A stretch of 35,374 bases of DNA, from assembly GCA_023254555.1 (NCBI GenBank), contig JALRLI010000003.1, positions 1-35,374 on the forward strand, read 5' to 3'. A model generated the notes under the pieces. It ran no database searches and had not been told where the DNA came from. It saw only the letters and a program-made list of their open reading frames with translations. Shown here piece by piece: positions 9,120 to 18,858 of the stretch (position 1 is the stretch's first letter; the number at the start of each line of letters is the position of its first letter). The stretch comes from Microbacteriaceae bacterium. Its GTDB lineage: Bacteria; Actinomycetota; Actinomycetes; Actinomycetales; Microbacteriaceae. A program made the translations under genes and the position numbers.

Positions 9120-10579
9120 CCGATAATCATCACCCCACGAAACTTGATTCGGCCTCGAGCCGGGTCATCATTCTGCTGTTGATCTCAGCATTCGCAGTCA
9201 TCCTCAATGAAACATTTATGACGGTCGCCTTGCCGCGGCTGATGCGCGATCTCGACATCACCGCGAGTACTGGACAGTGGCTCACAACCGCATTCCTATT
9301 GACGATGGCGGTTGTGATACCTGTCACAGGCATGTTGATGAACCGGTTCGGGGTGCGAAAACTGTATATCCTCGCGATGAGCTTTTTCATCACCGGTACG
9401 GCTATCGGGGCCGCCGCAATCGGCTTTTGGATGCTCGTGTTGGCTCGCATAATCCAGGCGTTCGGCACCGCAATCATGATGCCACTGCTCATGACAACAA
9501 TCATGACGTTGGTACCGCCGATGATGCGCGGCAGAATTATGGGTCGTGTCACCATCTCGATGTCTGTTGCACCGGCCCTCGGGCCCGCAATTTCTGGGTT
9601 GATACTGAGCGTTTTGAGCTGGCACTGGCTGTTCATCCTGATGCTGCCAATCGCAATCACAGTCACAGCCATCGGTGTGACCCAAATTAAATCGAGTGCA
9701 CAAACAGAGAACAACCAACCCAAAATCGATTTGCTGTCGATTTTGCTCACAGTTGTTGGTTTCGGTGGAACCGTGTATGGCCTCAACTCAATCGGGGAAA
9801 TTCCCTCTGGTGGCTCGGCAGCGCGAGCAGTGACTGTTCTCGCTGTGGGTCTGCTGGGTCTCGGCGCATTCATTTGGCGGCAGAAAATGCTCGAGCGCAC
9901 CAATGGCGCGCTACTCGACCTCCGAACGTTCGCAGTCGCGAGCTTTTCTCGATCTGTGCTCTTGATTGCTGTCAGCATGATGGCGTTCTTCGGTGCGCTG
10001 TTGGTGATTCCAATCTTCTCTCTTGAGGTGCTGAAACTCGACACGCTGGCAATCGGTTTGATGCTTCTGCCAGGTGGTTTGATTGAGGGCCTACTGGGTC
10101 CGCCCGTTGGCCGGCTGTTCGACCGATTCGGGGCGCGCCCGCTGCTCGTTTTGGGAACAGCTTTGGTCGCATCCGGATTTTGGGGAATGTCGTTTTTCAC
10201 CGAGGGTTCACCGGTTTGGCTGATGACAACCTTGTACATCGTGCTCAGCATCGGGCTTGCCTTCTTATTCACTCCACTCTTTGCAGTTGGTCTTGGCGGT
10301 CTGCCACCTCAGCTGTACGGATACGGCAGTGCGACTTTTTCTACCGCTCAGCAGCTCGCGGGCGCCGCAGGCACAACCATGTTCACCATGGTGCTCGCCA
10401 TCGTCGGTGCCTCGATGCGTTCTGGTGGCGCGTCGGTCGTCGAGTCTTACGCGAGAGGATCTGCGACGGCGTTTTTGGTAGGTGCTGTGCTTTCAACCAT
10501 CGCGTTTGCGCTCGCGTTCACAGTGAAGCAGGATGCGCACTCACGGGAGGCTGGGAATCCGTCTCCAGTCTCGCACTAG
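9116..10579 (+). CDS. MFS transporter, DHA2 (EmrB/QacA/LmrB-like) multidrug efflux
   Basis: About 14 TM helices; NETFMTVALPRLMRDLDITASTGQWLTTAFLLTMAVVIPVTGML signature. Confidence 0.9.
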   Translation: MTDNHHPTKLDSASSRVIILLLISAFAVILNETFMTVALPRLMRDLDITASTGQWLTTAFLLTMAVVIPVTGMLMNRFGVRKLYILAMSFFITGTAIGAAAIGFWMLVLARIIQAFGTAIMMPLLMTTIMTLVPPMMRGRIMGRVTISMSVAPALGPAISGLILSVLSWHWLFILMLPIAITVTAIGVTQIKSSAQTENNQPKIDLLSILLTVVGFGGTVYGLNSIGEIPSGGSAARAVTVLAVGLLGLGAFIWRQKMLERTNGALLDLRTFAVASFSRSVLLIAVSMMAFFGALLVIPIFSLEVLKLDTLAIGLMLLPGGLIEGLLGPPVGRLFDRFGARPLLVLGTALVASGFWGMSFFTEGSPVWLMTTLYIVLSIGLAFLFTPLFAVGLGGLPPQLYGYGSATFSTAQQLAGAAGTTMFTMVLAIVGASMRSGGASVVESYARGSATAFLVGAVLSTIAFALAFTVKQDAHSREAGNPSPVSH

Positions 10580-10613
10580 CAGCGCCACCGAGAGGGCGCC
10601 GAGATGAGTTGGA

Positions 10614-11423
10614 TTACTTGCCGGTAAACGTCGGCTTTTCTTTTGCCATGAACGCGCGCGTGCCTTCGCGCATATCAGCAGTGCTGAACATCCCAACGAA
10701 GGCAGCTCGCTCAATGTCGAGGGCGGTGCGGTTAGCCTGATGAGCAGTTTCTCTGATTGCCTGTTTTGAAACCGCCACAGCGATGGGCGAGACGCCGAGC
10801 ACGAGCTTCATGGTTTCATGGGCACCGGCCACCAGCGCATCTTTGTCATCAAATACCCGATTGACCAAACCGATTCGCAATGCTTCAGCCGCATCGATAC
10901 GGCGTCCGGTCATAATCAACTCGCTCGCCATTGCCGCACCAACGAATTGCTGCAGGCGCACGCTTCCGCCGAATCCAGGAACAAGACCGAGCTGAACCTC
11001 TGGTTGACCGAAGGATGCATTCGCACTGGCATAAATGAAATCGCAAGACATCGCAATCTCACATCCACCGCCCAATGCGAATCCGTTGACGGCCGCGAGA
11101 ACTGGAACTGGCAGTTCTTCAATCCACGATGTCAGTTCCTGCGCGATTCGCGTATACGAGTCAGCCTCAGCAGGAGTCATTTCGGCCATCGCTTTGATGT
11201 CTGCGCCCGCAACGAACGATTTTTCGCCCATACCGGTCAGGATGACACCTCTGACCGGCCAGTCGGTTCCTGCGCCGGTGTTCCTCTGTATTTGAGACAC
11301 AATGTCCCGAAGCTCGTCAATAACGATAGGCGAGAGGGCGTTGAGCGCTTCTGGCCTGTTCACCGTGACGGTGAGAATACCCTCATCGAGTTCAGTAAGA
11401 AGTGTCTCGTATGGGCCGTGCAC
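10614..11423 (-). CDS. Enoyl-CoA hydratase/isomerase family protein
   Basis: Crotonase fold motifs AGADIKAMAEM, NGFALGGGCEIAMSCD, FGQPEVQLGLVPGFGG; both catalytic Glu positions appear present. Confidence 0.9.
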   Translation of the reverse strand: MHGPYETLLTELDEGILTVTVNRPEALNALSPIVIDELRDIVSQIQRNTGAGTDWPVRGVILTGMGEKSFVAGADIKAMAEMTPAEADSYTRIAQELTSWIEELPVPVLAAVNGFALGGGCEIAMSCDFIYASANASFGQPEVQLGLVPGFGGSVRLQQFVGAAMASELIMTGRRIDAAEALRIGLVNRVFDDKDALVAGAHETMKLVLGVSPIAVAVSKQAIRETAHQANRTALDIERAAFVGMFSTADMREGTRAFMAKEKPTFTGK

Positions 11424-11427
11424 GAAA

Positions 11428-11652
11428 CTAGCCGCGCTTGCCGAGCATGTTGCTTACCCATGTTGAGAGCAACAACACCAGGGCAAGAATGATAGCTCCG
11501 GTGAGCAAAATCGCGGGAGCATTTACCGGGCTGTCAACCGCAGCGGTGTGCTCAACGCCTTCTGACGCAAAAGCCGGCGCTGCAGCGAAGGTTGTGATTG
11601 CGACTGAGGCGAGAACCGCGTAGAGGTGCTTTGCGCGCTTGGTGAGCTTCAT
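11428..11652 (-). CDS. Small exported/membrane protein (signal peptide plus one TM)
   Basis: MKLTKRAKHLYAVLASVAITTFAAAPAFASEG...AILLTGAIILALVLLLSTWVSNMLGKRG; SD GGAG upstream of ATG at 11652. Confidence 0.65.
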   Translation of the reverse strand: MKLTKRAKHLYAVLASVAITTFAAAPAFASEGVEHTAAVDSPVNAPAILLTGAIILALVLLLSTWVSNMLGKRG

Positions 11653-11735
11653 CTTGACTCCAACTCTGAGAAAACCTGTGCTTTTATTCTGCCCTAAATT
11701 CGGTCGCGCATCGAACTCCACGCCAGCTGAAGAAG

Positions 11736-12404
11736 CTATGAGTTTTCCTCGTGGGCGCGAATCGCTCGCTGAGTGTGCTCATTCAGATACGAAACCACGA
11801 GAGCTGAGGCGGTGCCCACGATACCGATTCCGCCGAGCATCAACACGACTGCAAAAAACCTTCCGGGAACCGTCACCGGGTAATAGTCTCCGTAACCGAC
11901 GGTGGCTATGGTGACGAAGGCCCACCAGATGGCATCGCCAAAACTCGTAATATTCGCGCCTGGAGCGTAACGTTCGAGACGAAACTCGGTCAACGCGATT
12001 ACGTAGATGAACATCGCTGCGAAGGCCACAGCGCTGATGATGATCCGTGCTCGAACCGCACCGGCTGATTTTCTCCTGAAATATTCCAGCTGGTTGATGT
12101 ACCTGATCAGCAAGAACGGACGAACTATCGGCAGGATGATGCTCAACGTATACAGCCAGTGTTTGTAGACGAACGAAATGCCTTGCTTGGATTTCACGAA
12201 CGCCACCGCATACTCGATGATGAAGACAATCCAGATTACGAGCATCCCCAACATAATGAAGGGAACGGCTGCTCCGATCTCAGGCTCTGCAAGAATTATC
12301 GCGCTGTAGCCAATCAAGAACAAGACTGACAGAACAATCATCAACCACGACCAAAGGTCATGGGCTGTGTCAGGGCTAAAGGGAGGCTTCGGCTTATCCA
12401 TCAC
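11736..12404 (-). CDS. Potassium channel family protein
   Basis: TVGYGD selectivity filter with flanking helices. Confidence 0.88.
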   Translation of the reverse strand: MMDKPKPPFSPDTAHDLWSWLMIVLSVLFLIGYSAIILAEPEIGAAVPFIMLGMLVIWIVFIIEYAVAFVKSKQGISFVYKHWLYTLSIILPIVRPFLLIRYINQLEYFRRKSAGAVRARIIISAVAFAAMFIYVIALTEFRLERYAPGANITSFGDAIWWAFVTIATVGYGDYYPVTVPGRFFAVVLMLGGIGIVGTASALVVSYLNEHTQRAIRAHEENS

Positions 12405-14386
12405 CCTTCAAGTTTAGGCTCTGCTTCGTCTTGGGCATCGCTAAACTGCGATTCGTAAAGCTCGGCGTAGGCCCCCCGGGCTGAGATCAGTTCAGCGTGG
12501 GTGCCTTGTTCAACGATCGATCCCTCGTTCATGACCAAAATTAAGTCGGCGTCGCGAATGGTTGACAAGCGGTGCGCAATCACAAAACTTGTGCGGTCCG
12601 CTCGCAGTGCACCCATTGCCTTCTGCAGCAAAAGCTCGGTGCGGGTATCTACCGAACTTGTAGCTTCATCGAGAATCAGGATGCTCGGCTGGGCAATGAA
12701 CGCGCGCGCGATAGTCAGCAGCTGCTTCTCGCCAGCACTCACGTTACTGGCTTCATCGTTGAGCACCGTGTTGTATCCCTCGGGGAGCGAATGCACGAAG
12801 CGATCAACGTAGCTGTGTTTCGCAGCATCTAGAATTTCGGTTTCGGTCGCGCCATCTTTGCCGTAAGCAATATTGTCTCGAATCGTGCCGCCGAACAGCC
12901 ACGTGTCTTGAAGTACCATGCCTGTTCGCGATCGGAGCTCATCTCGAGTCATGTTCGAGATATCGATCCCATCGAGCGTGATGCGTCCCGAATCAATCTC
13001 ATAGAAGCGCATAATCAGGTTCACGAGAGTCGTTTTACCGGCTCCGGTCGGACCGACAATTGCAATGGTCTGCCCTGGTTCTGCTGTGAGGTTGAGGTTT
13101 TTAATGAGGGGTTTGTCAGGTGTGTAGCTGAAGTTGACGTTCTCAAACACCAAGCGGCCGCGCATCTGAACTGGTTTCTCAGGATGTTGCGGGTCGGGAG
13201 TTTGCTCCGGCGCATCGAGCAGTGCGAACACGCGCTCCGCAGAGGCCACTCCTGACTGAAGCATGTTCGCCATGGAGCCGAGTTGTGCGAGCGGCTGAGT
13301 GAACTGGCGTGAGTACTGGATAAACGCTTGTACGTCACCAATTTGCATCGCACCCGACGCCACCTGCAGGCCGCCGACGACCGCGATTCCAACGAATACC
13401 AGGTTGCCAATGAATTGCATTGAAGGCATGATGAGGCCACTGACAAATTGGGCGCCAAAACTGGATTCGAAGAGCTCATGATTTTTTCGGTGAAACTTCT
13501 CATTCACTTCGTGCTGGCGGCCAAAGACCTTCACAAGGGAGTGACCCGAGAAGGTCTCTTCTATCTGCCCGTTCAGTTCACCAGTGCTGTTCCACTGCGT
13601 GACAAACAGTTTCTGTGATCGCTTCGCAATCACTGCAGTCACAACGAGCGTGAGGGGAATCGTGACGAGCGCCACAAGCGCAAGCAGCGGCGAAAGGATG
13701 AACATCATCGTGACCACGCCGATCACGGTGAGAAGCGAAGTCAGCGCTTGGCTCAGGGTCTGCTGCAGACTCTGAGAAATGTTGTCTACGTCGTTGGTTA
13801 CCTTGCTGAGAAGTTCGCCGCGCTGCTGGCCGTCAAAATAACTCAGCGGCAGCGCGTGAATTTTCGCTTCAACTTCCTCGCGCAGTGTGTACATGGTTCG
13901 CTGCACAACGCCGTTGATGATGTAGCCGGTCATCCACATAAAAAACGACGCAACGATATAGAGAACCAGGGTTACCGCGAGCAACATCGCGAGTGACTCA
14001 AAATCAATGCCGTGACCCGGATTGAGAGGCATGCCGCTGAGCATGTCAGCGAGTTGGTTCTCACCCTTTGCGCGGAGTCCGCCGATTACCTGTTCTTTTG
14101 TGGCTCCCGCGGGCATCTGCGCTGAAGCTACTCCCGCGAATACGAGGTTGGTGGCTTCGCCGAGCAGGCGCGGACCGAGCACGGCAAACACGGTTCCGAC
14201 AATCGCAGCCAAGATCGCCACGGTTGACTTGAACCATTCCGGTTTGAGCAGCGCGAAGAGCCTTTTCGCTGACTGTTTGAAGTTGAGAGACTTTTCAGCC
14301 GGGAGCGAGGGGCCACCATGCGGGCCACCGCGCATCGGTCCCATCATGGGCCGGGCAGCAGTGTTGTTTGGACGTGTATGACTCAC
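12401..14386 (-). CDS. ABC exporter half-transporter (catalytically canonical Walker B/H-loop)
   Basis: TM domain plus NBD: GPTGAGKTT, VSAGEKQLLTIARA, LILDEATSSVD, IAHRLST. Confidence 0.93.
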   Translation of the reverse strand: MSHTRPNNTAARPMMGPMRGGPHGGPSLPAEKSLNFKQSAKRLFALLKPEWFKSTVAILAAIVGTVFAVLGPRLLGEATNLVFAGVASAQMPAGATKEQVIGGLRAKGENQLADMLSGMPLNPGHGIDFESLAMLLAVTLVLYIVASFFMWMTGYIINGVVQRTMYTLREEVEAKIHALPLSYFDGQQRGELLSKVTNDVDNISQSLQQTLSQALTSLLTVIGVVTMMFILSPLLALVALVTIPLTLVVTAVIAKRSQKLFVTQWNSTGELNGQIEETFSGHSLVKVFGRQHEVNEKFHRKNHELFESSFGAQFVSGLIMPSMQFIGNLVFVGIAVVGGLQVASGAMQIGDVQAFIQYSRQFTQPLAQLGSMANMLQSGVASAERVFALLDAPEQTPDPQHPEKPVQMRGRLVFENVNFSYTPDKPLIKNLNLTAEPGQTIAIVGPTGAGKTTLVNLIMRFYEIDSGRITLDGIDISNMTRDELRSRTGMVLQDTWLFGGTIRDNIAYGKDGATETEILDAAKHSYVDRFVHSLPEGYNTVLNDEASNVSAGEKQLLTIARAFIAQPSILILDEATSSVDTRTELLLQKAMGALRADRTSFVIAHRLSTIRDADLILVMNEGSIVEQGTHAELISARGAYAELYESQFSDAQDEAEPKLEG

Positions 14387-16116
14387 GCGGCCTCCTCCGC
14401 GCTCAGCTGAGACGCCACAATTTCGCGGTAGGTCTCAGAAGTCTCGAGGAGTTGACTGTGTGTGCCCCTGTCAACGATTCGACCATCTTCGATTACTAAA
14501 ATCTGATCTGCATCCATGATCGTTGAAACCCGCTGAGCAACCATCACGACCGTTGCATTTCCGGTGTTGTTCTTCAGTGCCCGGCGCAGAGCCGCATCGG
14601 TTTTGAGGTCTAGTGCCGAAAAAGAGTCATCGAAAATAAAGAGCTGTGGCTGTTTAACAAGTGCCCTCGCTATTGCTAAGCGCTGGCGTTGACCACCAGA
14701 AACGTTCGTGCCGCCCTGTGAAATCTCTGCATCGAGGCCACCCTCCATATTTGAGACGAAGTCGACAGCCTGCGCAATTTCGAGCGCACGCCAGATTTCT
14801 TCATCGGTGGCATCAGGCTTTCCATATTGCATATTGCTGCGAACAGTTCCGCTGAATAAGAACGGCTTCTGGGGGATCAGCCCGATTTGAGACCAGAGCA
14901 CCTCAGGGGCAAGCTCCTTAACGTTTACTCCGTCGAACAGCACCTCACCCGCTGTTGCATCAAAGAGTCGGGGCAGTAAGTTGATGAGGGTTGACTTTCC
15001 AGAGCCGGTACTGCCGATAATTGCGGTGGTCTGACCTGGCTTCGCCACAAAACTGATTCCGGCGAGAACAGGAGACTCCGCGTTGGGATACGAGAACCCA
15101 ACATTGATGAGCTCAACCGAGCCTGTACCGTTCGTCTCACGGATCGGGTTCAGTGGGGGTTTCACACTTGATTCGGTTTCGAGTACCTCGGTGATGCGGT
15201 CGGCGCTGACGGATGCTCGTGGAATCATTACAACCATGAACGTCGCCATCATCACAGCCATCAAGATCTGCATGAGATAGCTCAAAAATGCAATCAGGGT
15301 GCCCACCTGCATCGAGCCGGCGTCAATGCGGAAGGCTCCGAACCAAATCACCGCAACACCAGACGCATTCAGCACAATCATCACGGTCGGAAACATCAGG
15401 GCCATCAAGCGACCGGTTCGCAACGCGCTATCGGTGACCGCATCATTTGCGTCACCAAAGCGTTCGGTTTCTACGCGCTCGCGAACGAACGCGCGAATCA
15501 CGCGGATACCGGTCAACTGTTCGCGCAGAACCCTATTGATTTCATCGATGCGCACCTGCATTTTTCGAAAGAGCGGAACCATGCGGCTGACGAGGAGCAG
15601 AATAGCGACGAGCAATACGGGTACGCTGACCGCGATAATCCAGGAAAGTTCTAAATCTTGCTGCACCGCCATGATGACTCCGCCGATGCTGAGCAGAGGA
15701 GCTGCAACCATCAGCGTGCTGCCGGTGAGCACCAGCATCTGCACTTGTTGCACATCATTTGTTGAACGTGTGATGAGCGAAGGAGCGCCAAATTTGGCGA
15801 CCTCACGCTCAGAGAACATTCCCACTTGGGTAAAAACCGCTGCGCGCAGATCACGACCGAGGCCCATGGCTGCCTTGGCTCCAAAATAGACCGCGATCAC
15901 AGCCGCAATGATCTGAGCAATCGTCAGCACGAGCATCCACCCGCCGACACTCAAGATGTAGCTGGTATCACCGGTGATGACGCCTTGGTCGATAATCGCG
16001 GCATTGAGCGTCGGGAGGTACAGCGTTGCTGCTACCTGTATGAGCTGGAAGAGCACCACCCCGACGAGCAGCCGCCAATGAGGTTTGAGGTACTCAACCA
16101 GAAGTTTCGCGAGCAT
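14383..16116 (-). CDS. ABC exporter half-transporter (degenerate nucleotide site)
   Basis: GSTGSGKST, VSGGQRQRLAIARAL, IFDDSFSALD, VAQRVST; ATGA overlap with partner. Confidence 0.93.
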   Translation of the reverse strand: MLAKLLVEYLKPHWRLLVGVVLFQLIQVAATLYLPTLNAAIIDQGVITGDTSYILSVGGWMLVLTIAQIIAAVIAVYFGAKAAMGLGRDLRAAVFTQVGMFSEREVAKFGAPSLITRSTNDVQQVQMLVLTGSTLMVAAPLLSIGGVIMAVQQDLELSWIIAVSVPVLLVAILLLVSRMVPLFRKMQVRIDEINRVLREQLTGIRVIRAFVRERVETERFGDANDAVTDSALRTGRLMALMFPTVMIVLNASGVAVIWFGAFRIDAGSMQVGTLIAFLSYLMQILMAVMMATFMVVMIPRASVSADRITEVLETESSVKPPLNPIRETNGTGSVELINVGFSYPNAESPVLAGISFVAKPGQTTAIIGSTGSGKSTLINLLPRLFDATAGEVLFDGVNVKELAPEVLWSQIGLIPQKPFLFSGTVRSNMQYGKPDATDEEIWRALEIAQAVDFVSNMEGGLDAEISQGGTNVSGGQRQRLAIARALVKQPQLFIFDDSFSALDLKTDAALRRALKNNTGNATVVMVAQRVSTIMDADQILVIEDGRIVDRGTHSQLLETSETYREIVASQLSAEEAA

Positions 16117-16151
16117 TCAGAGCTTTCGGTATTGGGTCGAACACAAGAGTA

Positions 16152-16173
16152 CCCCCTCAAATGCATGAGGGGG
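16152..16173 (-). terminator. Hairpin downstream of ald
   Basis: CCCCCTCA-AATGCA-TGAGGGGG perfect 8-bp stem in the ald/ABC intergenic gap; no clear T-tract. Confidence 0.5.
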
Positions 16174-16201
16174 CACCCAGTGGGGGATATTCGCTGATGA
16201 G

Positions 16202-17326
16202 TTAGCGGTTGGCTGCGAGCACCTCGTCAACCTCGGTGTAGCCCATGCCCAGAGCGGTCGCGACTCCGTGGTTTGTGATTTCACCCTTGTGGGCGTTGAG
16301 ACCTTTCGCGAGAGCCGCATCATCGCTGAGCGCCTTGACCCAGCCTTTCTCTGCCAACGCAATAACGTAAGGAAGTGTTGCGTTGGTGAGTGCAACCGTG
16401 GAGGTTTCAGGAACCGCACCTGGCATATTCGCTACACAGTAGTAAATGCTGTTGTGAACTTCGAAGGTTGGATCGTCGTGTGTGGTTGGACGAGAATTCT
16501 CGAAACATCCGCCCTGATCGATCGCGATGTCCACGAGAACTGAACCGGGCTTCATCGCAGCAACCATCTCGTCCGTGACGAGCTTTGGCGCCTTTTCGCC
16601 TGGAATGAGAACTGATCCGATTACCAGGTCAGCATCGCGAAGCTGTTCTGCAATAGTGTGAGCGGTTGAGGTTCTGGTCTGGATGCGCTCGCCGTACTGG
16701 GTTTCGAGTTGCTTCAGTCGTGGCAGTGCAACGTCGATGATGGTTACGTCTGCGCCCATGCCGAGGGCGATAGTGGCTGCGTTTTCACCTGCAACTCCGC
16801 CGCCGATTACGACAACTTTGGCTTTGCGAGTTGCGGTGACGCCACCGAGGAGCACACCTCGACCGCCTGCTGGCTTCATGAGCTGGTAAGCGCCAATCTG
16901 AGCGGAGAGTCGGCCAGCGACCTCGCTCATGGGGGCAAGCAGTGGAAGGCTCCGGTTGTCGAGTTGCACGGTCTCGTAGGCAATCGCAGTAGTTTTCGAC
17001 TTGACGATTGCGTCGGTGCAAGGCTGTGAGGCGGCAAGGTGAAGGTAGGTAAACAGCACCTGATCCTCGCGCATGCGATCGTATTCGGCCGCGATTGGCT
17101 CTTTCACCTTCAGCACCATGTCAGCGTTCTGCCAAATTTCGTCGGCGGTCGAGACAATCTTGGCTCCAGCGGCTTCGAAGTCGGCGTCGCTAATGGCTGA
17201 TCCAAGACCAGCTCCTGCTTCGATCAGCACCTCATGTCCGCGGCGGGTGAGTTCGAACGTGCCGCTCGGCGTAATCGCGACGCGGTTTTCGTTGTTTTTG
17301 ATTTCGGTCGGGATGCCAACGCGCAT
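16202..17326 (-). CDS. ald: Alanine dehydrogenase
   Basis: MRVGIPTEIKNNENRVAITPSG...; start at 17326 chosen because GGAGAAGATA precedes ATG. Confidence 0.95.
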   Translation of the reverse strand: MRVGIPTEIKNNENRVAITPSGTFELTRRGHEVLIEAGAGLGSAISDADFEAAGAKIVSTADEIWQNADMVLKVKEPIAAEYDRMREDQVLFTYLHLAASQPCTDAIVKSKTTAIAYETVQLDNRSLPLLAPMSEVAGRLSAQIGAYQLMKPAGGRGVLLGGVTATRKAKVVVIGGGVAGENAATIALGMGADVTIIDVALPRLKQLETQYGERIQTRTSTAHTIAEQLRDADLVIGSVLIPGEKAPKLVTDEMVAAMKPGSVLVDIAIDQGGCFENSRPTTHDDPTFEVHNSIYYCVANMPGAVPETSTVALTNATLPYVIALAEKGWVKALSDDAALAKGLNAHKGEITNHGVATALGMGYTEVDEVLAANR

Positions 17327-17380
17327 TATCTTCTCCAATGAAAAACGGATGACTTAAATGTCTCCCTAAATTGTGCAAGA

Positions 17381-17418
17381 TATTCGTGAATAGATGGTGA
17401 AGTCCGAATTTTATTCGG
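17381..17418. promoter_or_regulatory. Candidate Lrp/AldR operator in the ald divergent promoter
   Basis: TATTC-GT-GAATA (17381-17392) and CCGAAT-TTT-ATTCGG (17404-17418) inverted repeats. Confidence 0.5.
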
Positions 17419-17466
17419 TAAAATGTGGTATTCATCGTAAATATTCTCAGTGAACGGATGCACACC

Positions 17467-17955
17467 ATGGCAGCTTCGAAGAATATTCGAGACTCCAGGC
17501 CGATTGACGATGTTGATCGGCGGCTCATCCAGCTTTTACAAGTGGACGGCCGCATCTCCAATAGTGAGCTCGCCCAGAAGGTCGGCATCGCACCATCCAC
17601 CTGTTTGGCGAGGATTCGCTCCCTGCTCGACCGCAAGATCATTACCGGTTTCACAGCCGAGCTAGATCCATCCGCGCTCGGCATAGATCTTGAGGTGTTG
17701 ATTAGTGTGAGCATCCGTGCCGGCGCTCGACAGAAGATCTCTGAGCTCAGCGAAGATCTGCGAAAACTGCCTCAGGTGATGCAGTTGTTCTTTTTGGGTG
17801 GCGTTGAAGACTTCATTATTCACCTGGCCGCCCACAATGCTGAAGAGGTTCGAGATTTTGTGATGGAGCACCTCACCGCGCATCCTGCTGTCGCCTCGAC
17901 GAGAACGAGTATTGTCTTCGAGCACTACCGCACTGGCTTGAGTGCCGAAATCTAA
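17467..17955 (+). CDS. Lrp/AsnC family transcriptional regulator (probable ald regulator)
   Basis: IDDVDRRLIQLLQVDGRISNSELAQKVGIAPSTCLARIRSL wHTH plus RAM domain; divergent from ald; start could be 17425 or 17458. Confidence 0.9.
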   Translation: MAASKNIRDSRPIDDVDRRLIQLLQVDGRISNSELAQKVGIAPSTCLARIRSLLDRKIITGFTAELDPSALGIDLEVLISVSIRAGARQKISELSEDLRKLPQVMQLFFLGGVEDFIIHLAAHNAEEVRDFVMEHLTAHPAVASTRTSIVFEHYRTGLSAEI

Positions 17956-17958
17956 GCG

Positions 17959-18858
17959 ATGAATCGATACCATCAATTCATGGCTGCCGAACCGACTCCG
18001 ATATCAAAGCTGTCATTCGATGTCACCAGCCCGAATCGGGTTATTCACGGTAATAATCTTGAGATTCTTACTCAGCTACCTGACTCCACCTTTGATCTGA
18101 TTTATATCGATCCGCCCTTCAACACCGGTCGGGTGCAGACTCGGCCGCAGCTCAAAACCAAGCGCTCTGACTCAGGCGACCGCAAGGGTTTTGGCGGTGC
18201 GAGCTATGAGACCATCCGGGGAGTTGCGCTCTCATACGACGATGCATTCTCTGATTATTGGAGCTTTCTGGCGCCTCGACTCGAAGAAGCGTGGCGTTTG
18301 CTCAGCGAACGAGGAACGCTGTACTTGCACCTCGACTATCGCGAAGCGCATTATGCGAAGGTTTTACTCGATGGGATGTTCGGCCGCGAGTCATTTCTGA
18401 ATGAGATTATCTGGGCCTACGACTACGGCGCGAAGAGCAAGAAGAAGTGGCCGTCGAAGCACGACACCATTCTGGTCTACGTGAAAAGCCCTGATCACTA
18501 CATCTTCAATGCAGAAGCAGTCGACCGAGAGCCCTATATGGCACCGAGCTTGGTCACATCCGAGAAAGCTGAACGAGGAAAGCTGCCCACAGATGTCTGG
18601 TGGCACACAATTGTGTCGCCGACTGGTAAAGAGAAGACGGGCTATCCCACCCAGAAGCCACTGGGTATTCTTCGGAGAATCCTCCAAGCATCGAGCAACC
18701 AAGGTTCTTGGGTACTGGATTTCTTCGCGGGCAGCGGAACCACGGGCGCGGCGGCGGCTGAGCTCGACCGCCAGTTTGTGCTCATCGATCAAAATCCCGA
18801 GGCGATATCTGTTATTCGAAATCGACTTGAGAGCGCGGTCGAGTTTATTTCTGTGTGA
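17959..18858 (+). CDS. Site-specific DNA methyltransferase (N6-A/N4-C class, motif IV before motif I)
   Basis: [11 protein letters not shown] (motif IV) near the N-terminus, [13 protein letters not shown] (motif I) near the C-terminus; start may be 17980. Confidence 0.9.
   Translation: MNRYHQFMAAEPTPISKLSFDVTSPNRVIHGNNLEILTQLPDSTFDLIYIDPPFNTGRVQTRPQLKTKRSDSGDRKGFGGASYETIRGVALSYDDAFSDYWSFLAPRLEEAWRLLSERGTLYLHLDYREAHYAKVLLDGMFGRESFLNEIIWAYDYGAKSKKKWPSKHDTILVYVKSPDHYIFNAEAVDREPYMAPSLVTSEKAERGKLPTDVWWHTIVSPTGKEKTGYPTQKPLGILRRILQASSNQGSWVLDFFAGSGTTGAAAAELDRQFVLIDQNPEAISVIRNRLESAVEFISV

Noticed and set aside
9130-10272. 380-aa minus-strand ORF
   Set aside because: Fully antisense to the well-supported DHA2 MFS gene; composition is Pro/Thr/Arg-rich with no domain-like motifs, a shadow ORF from codon bias.
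10582-10599. Short hairpin GCGCC...GGCGC between convergent MFS and enoyl-CoA hydratase genes
   Set aside because: Only 5-bp arms, no T-tract; too weak to call a terminator.
15299-15889. 196-aa plus-strand ORF
   Set aside because: Antisense to the ABC transporter TM domain; no motif support.
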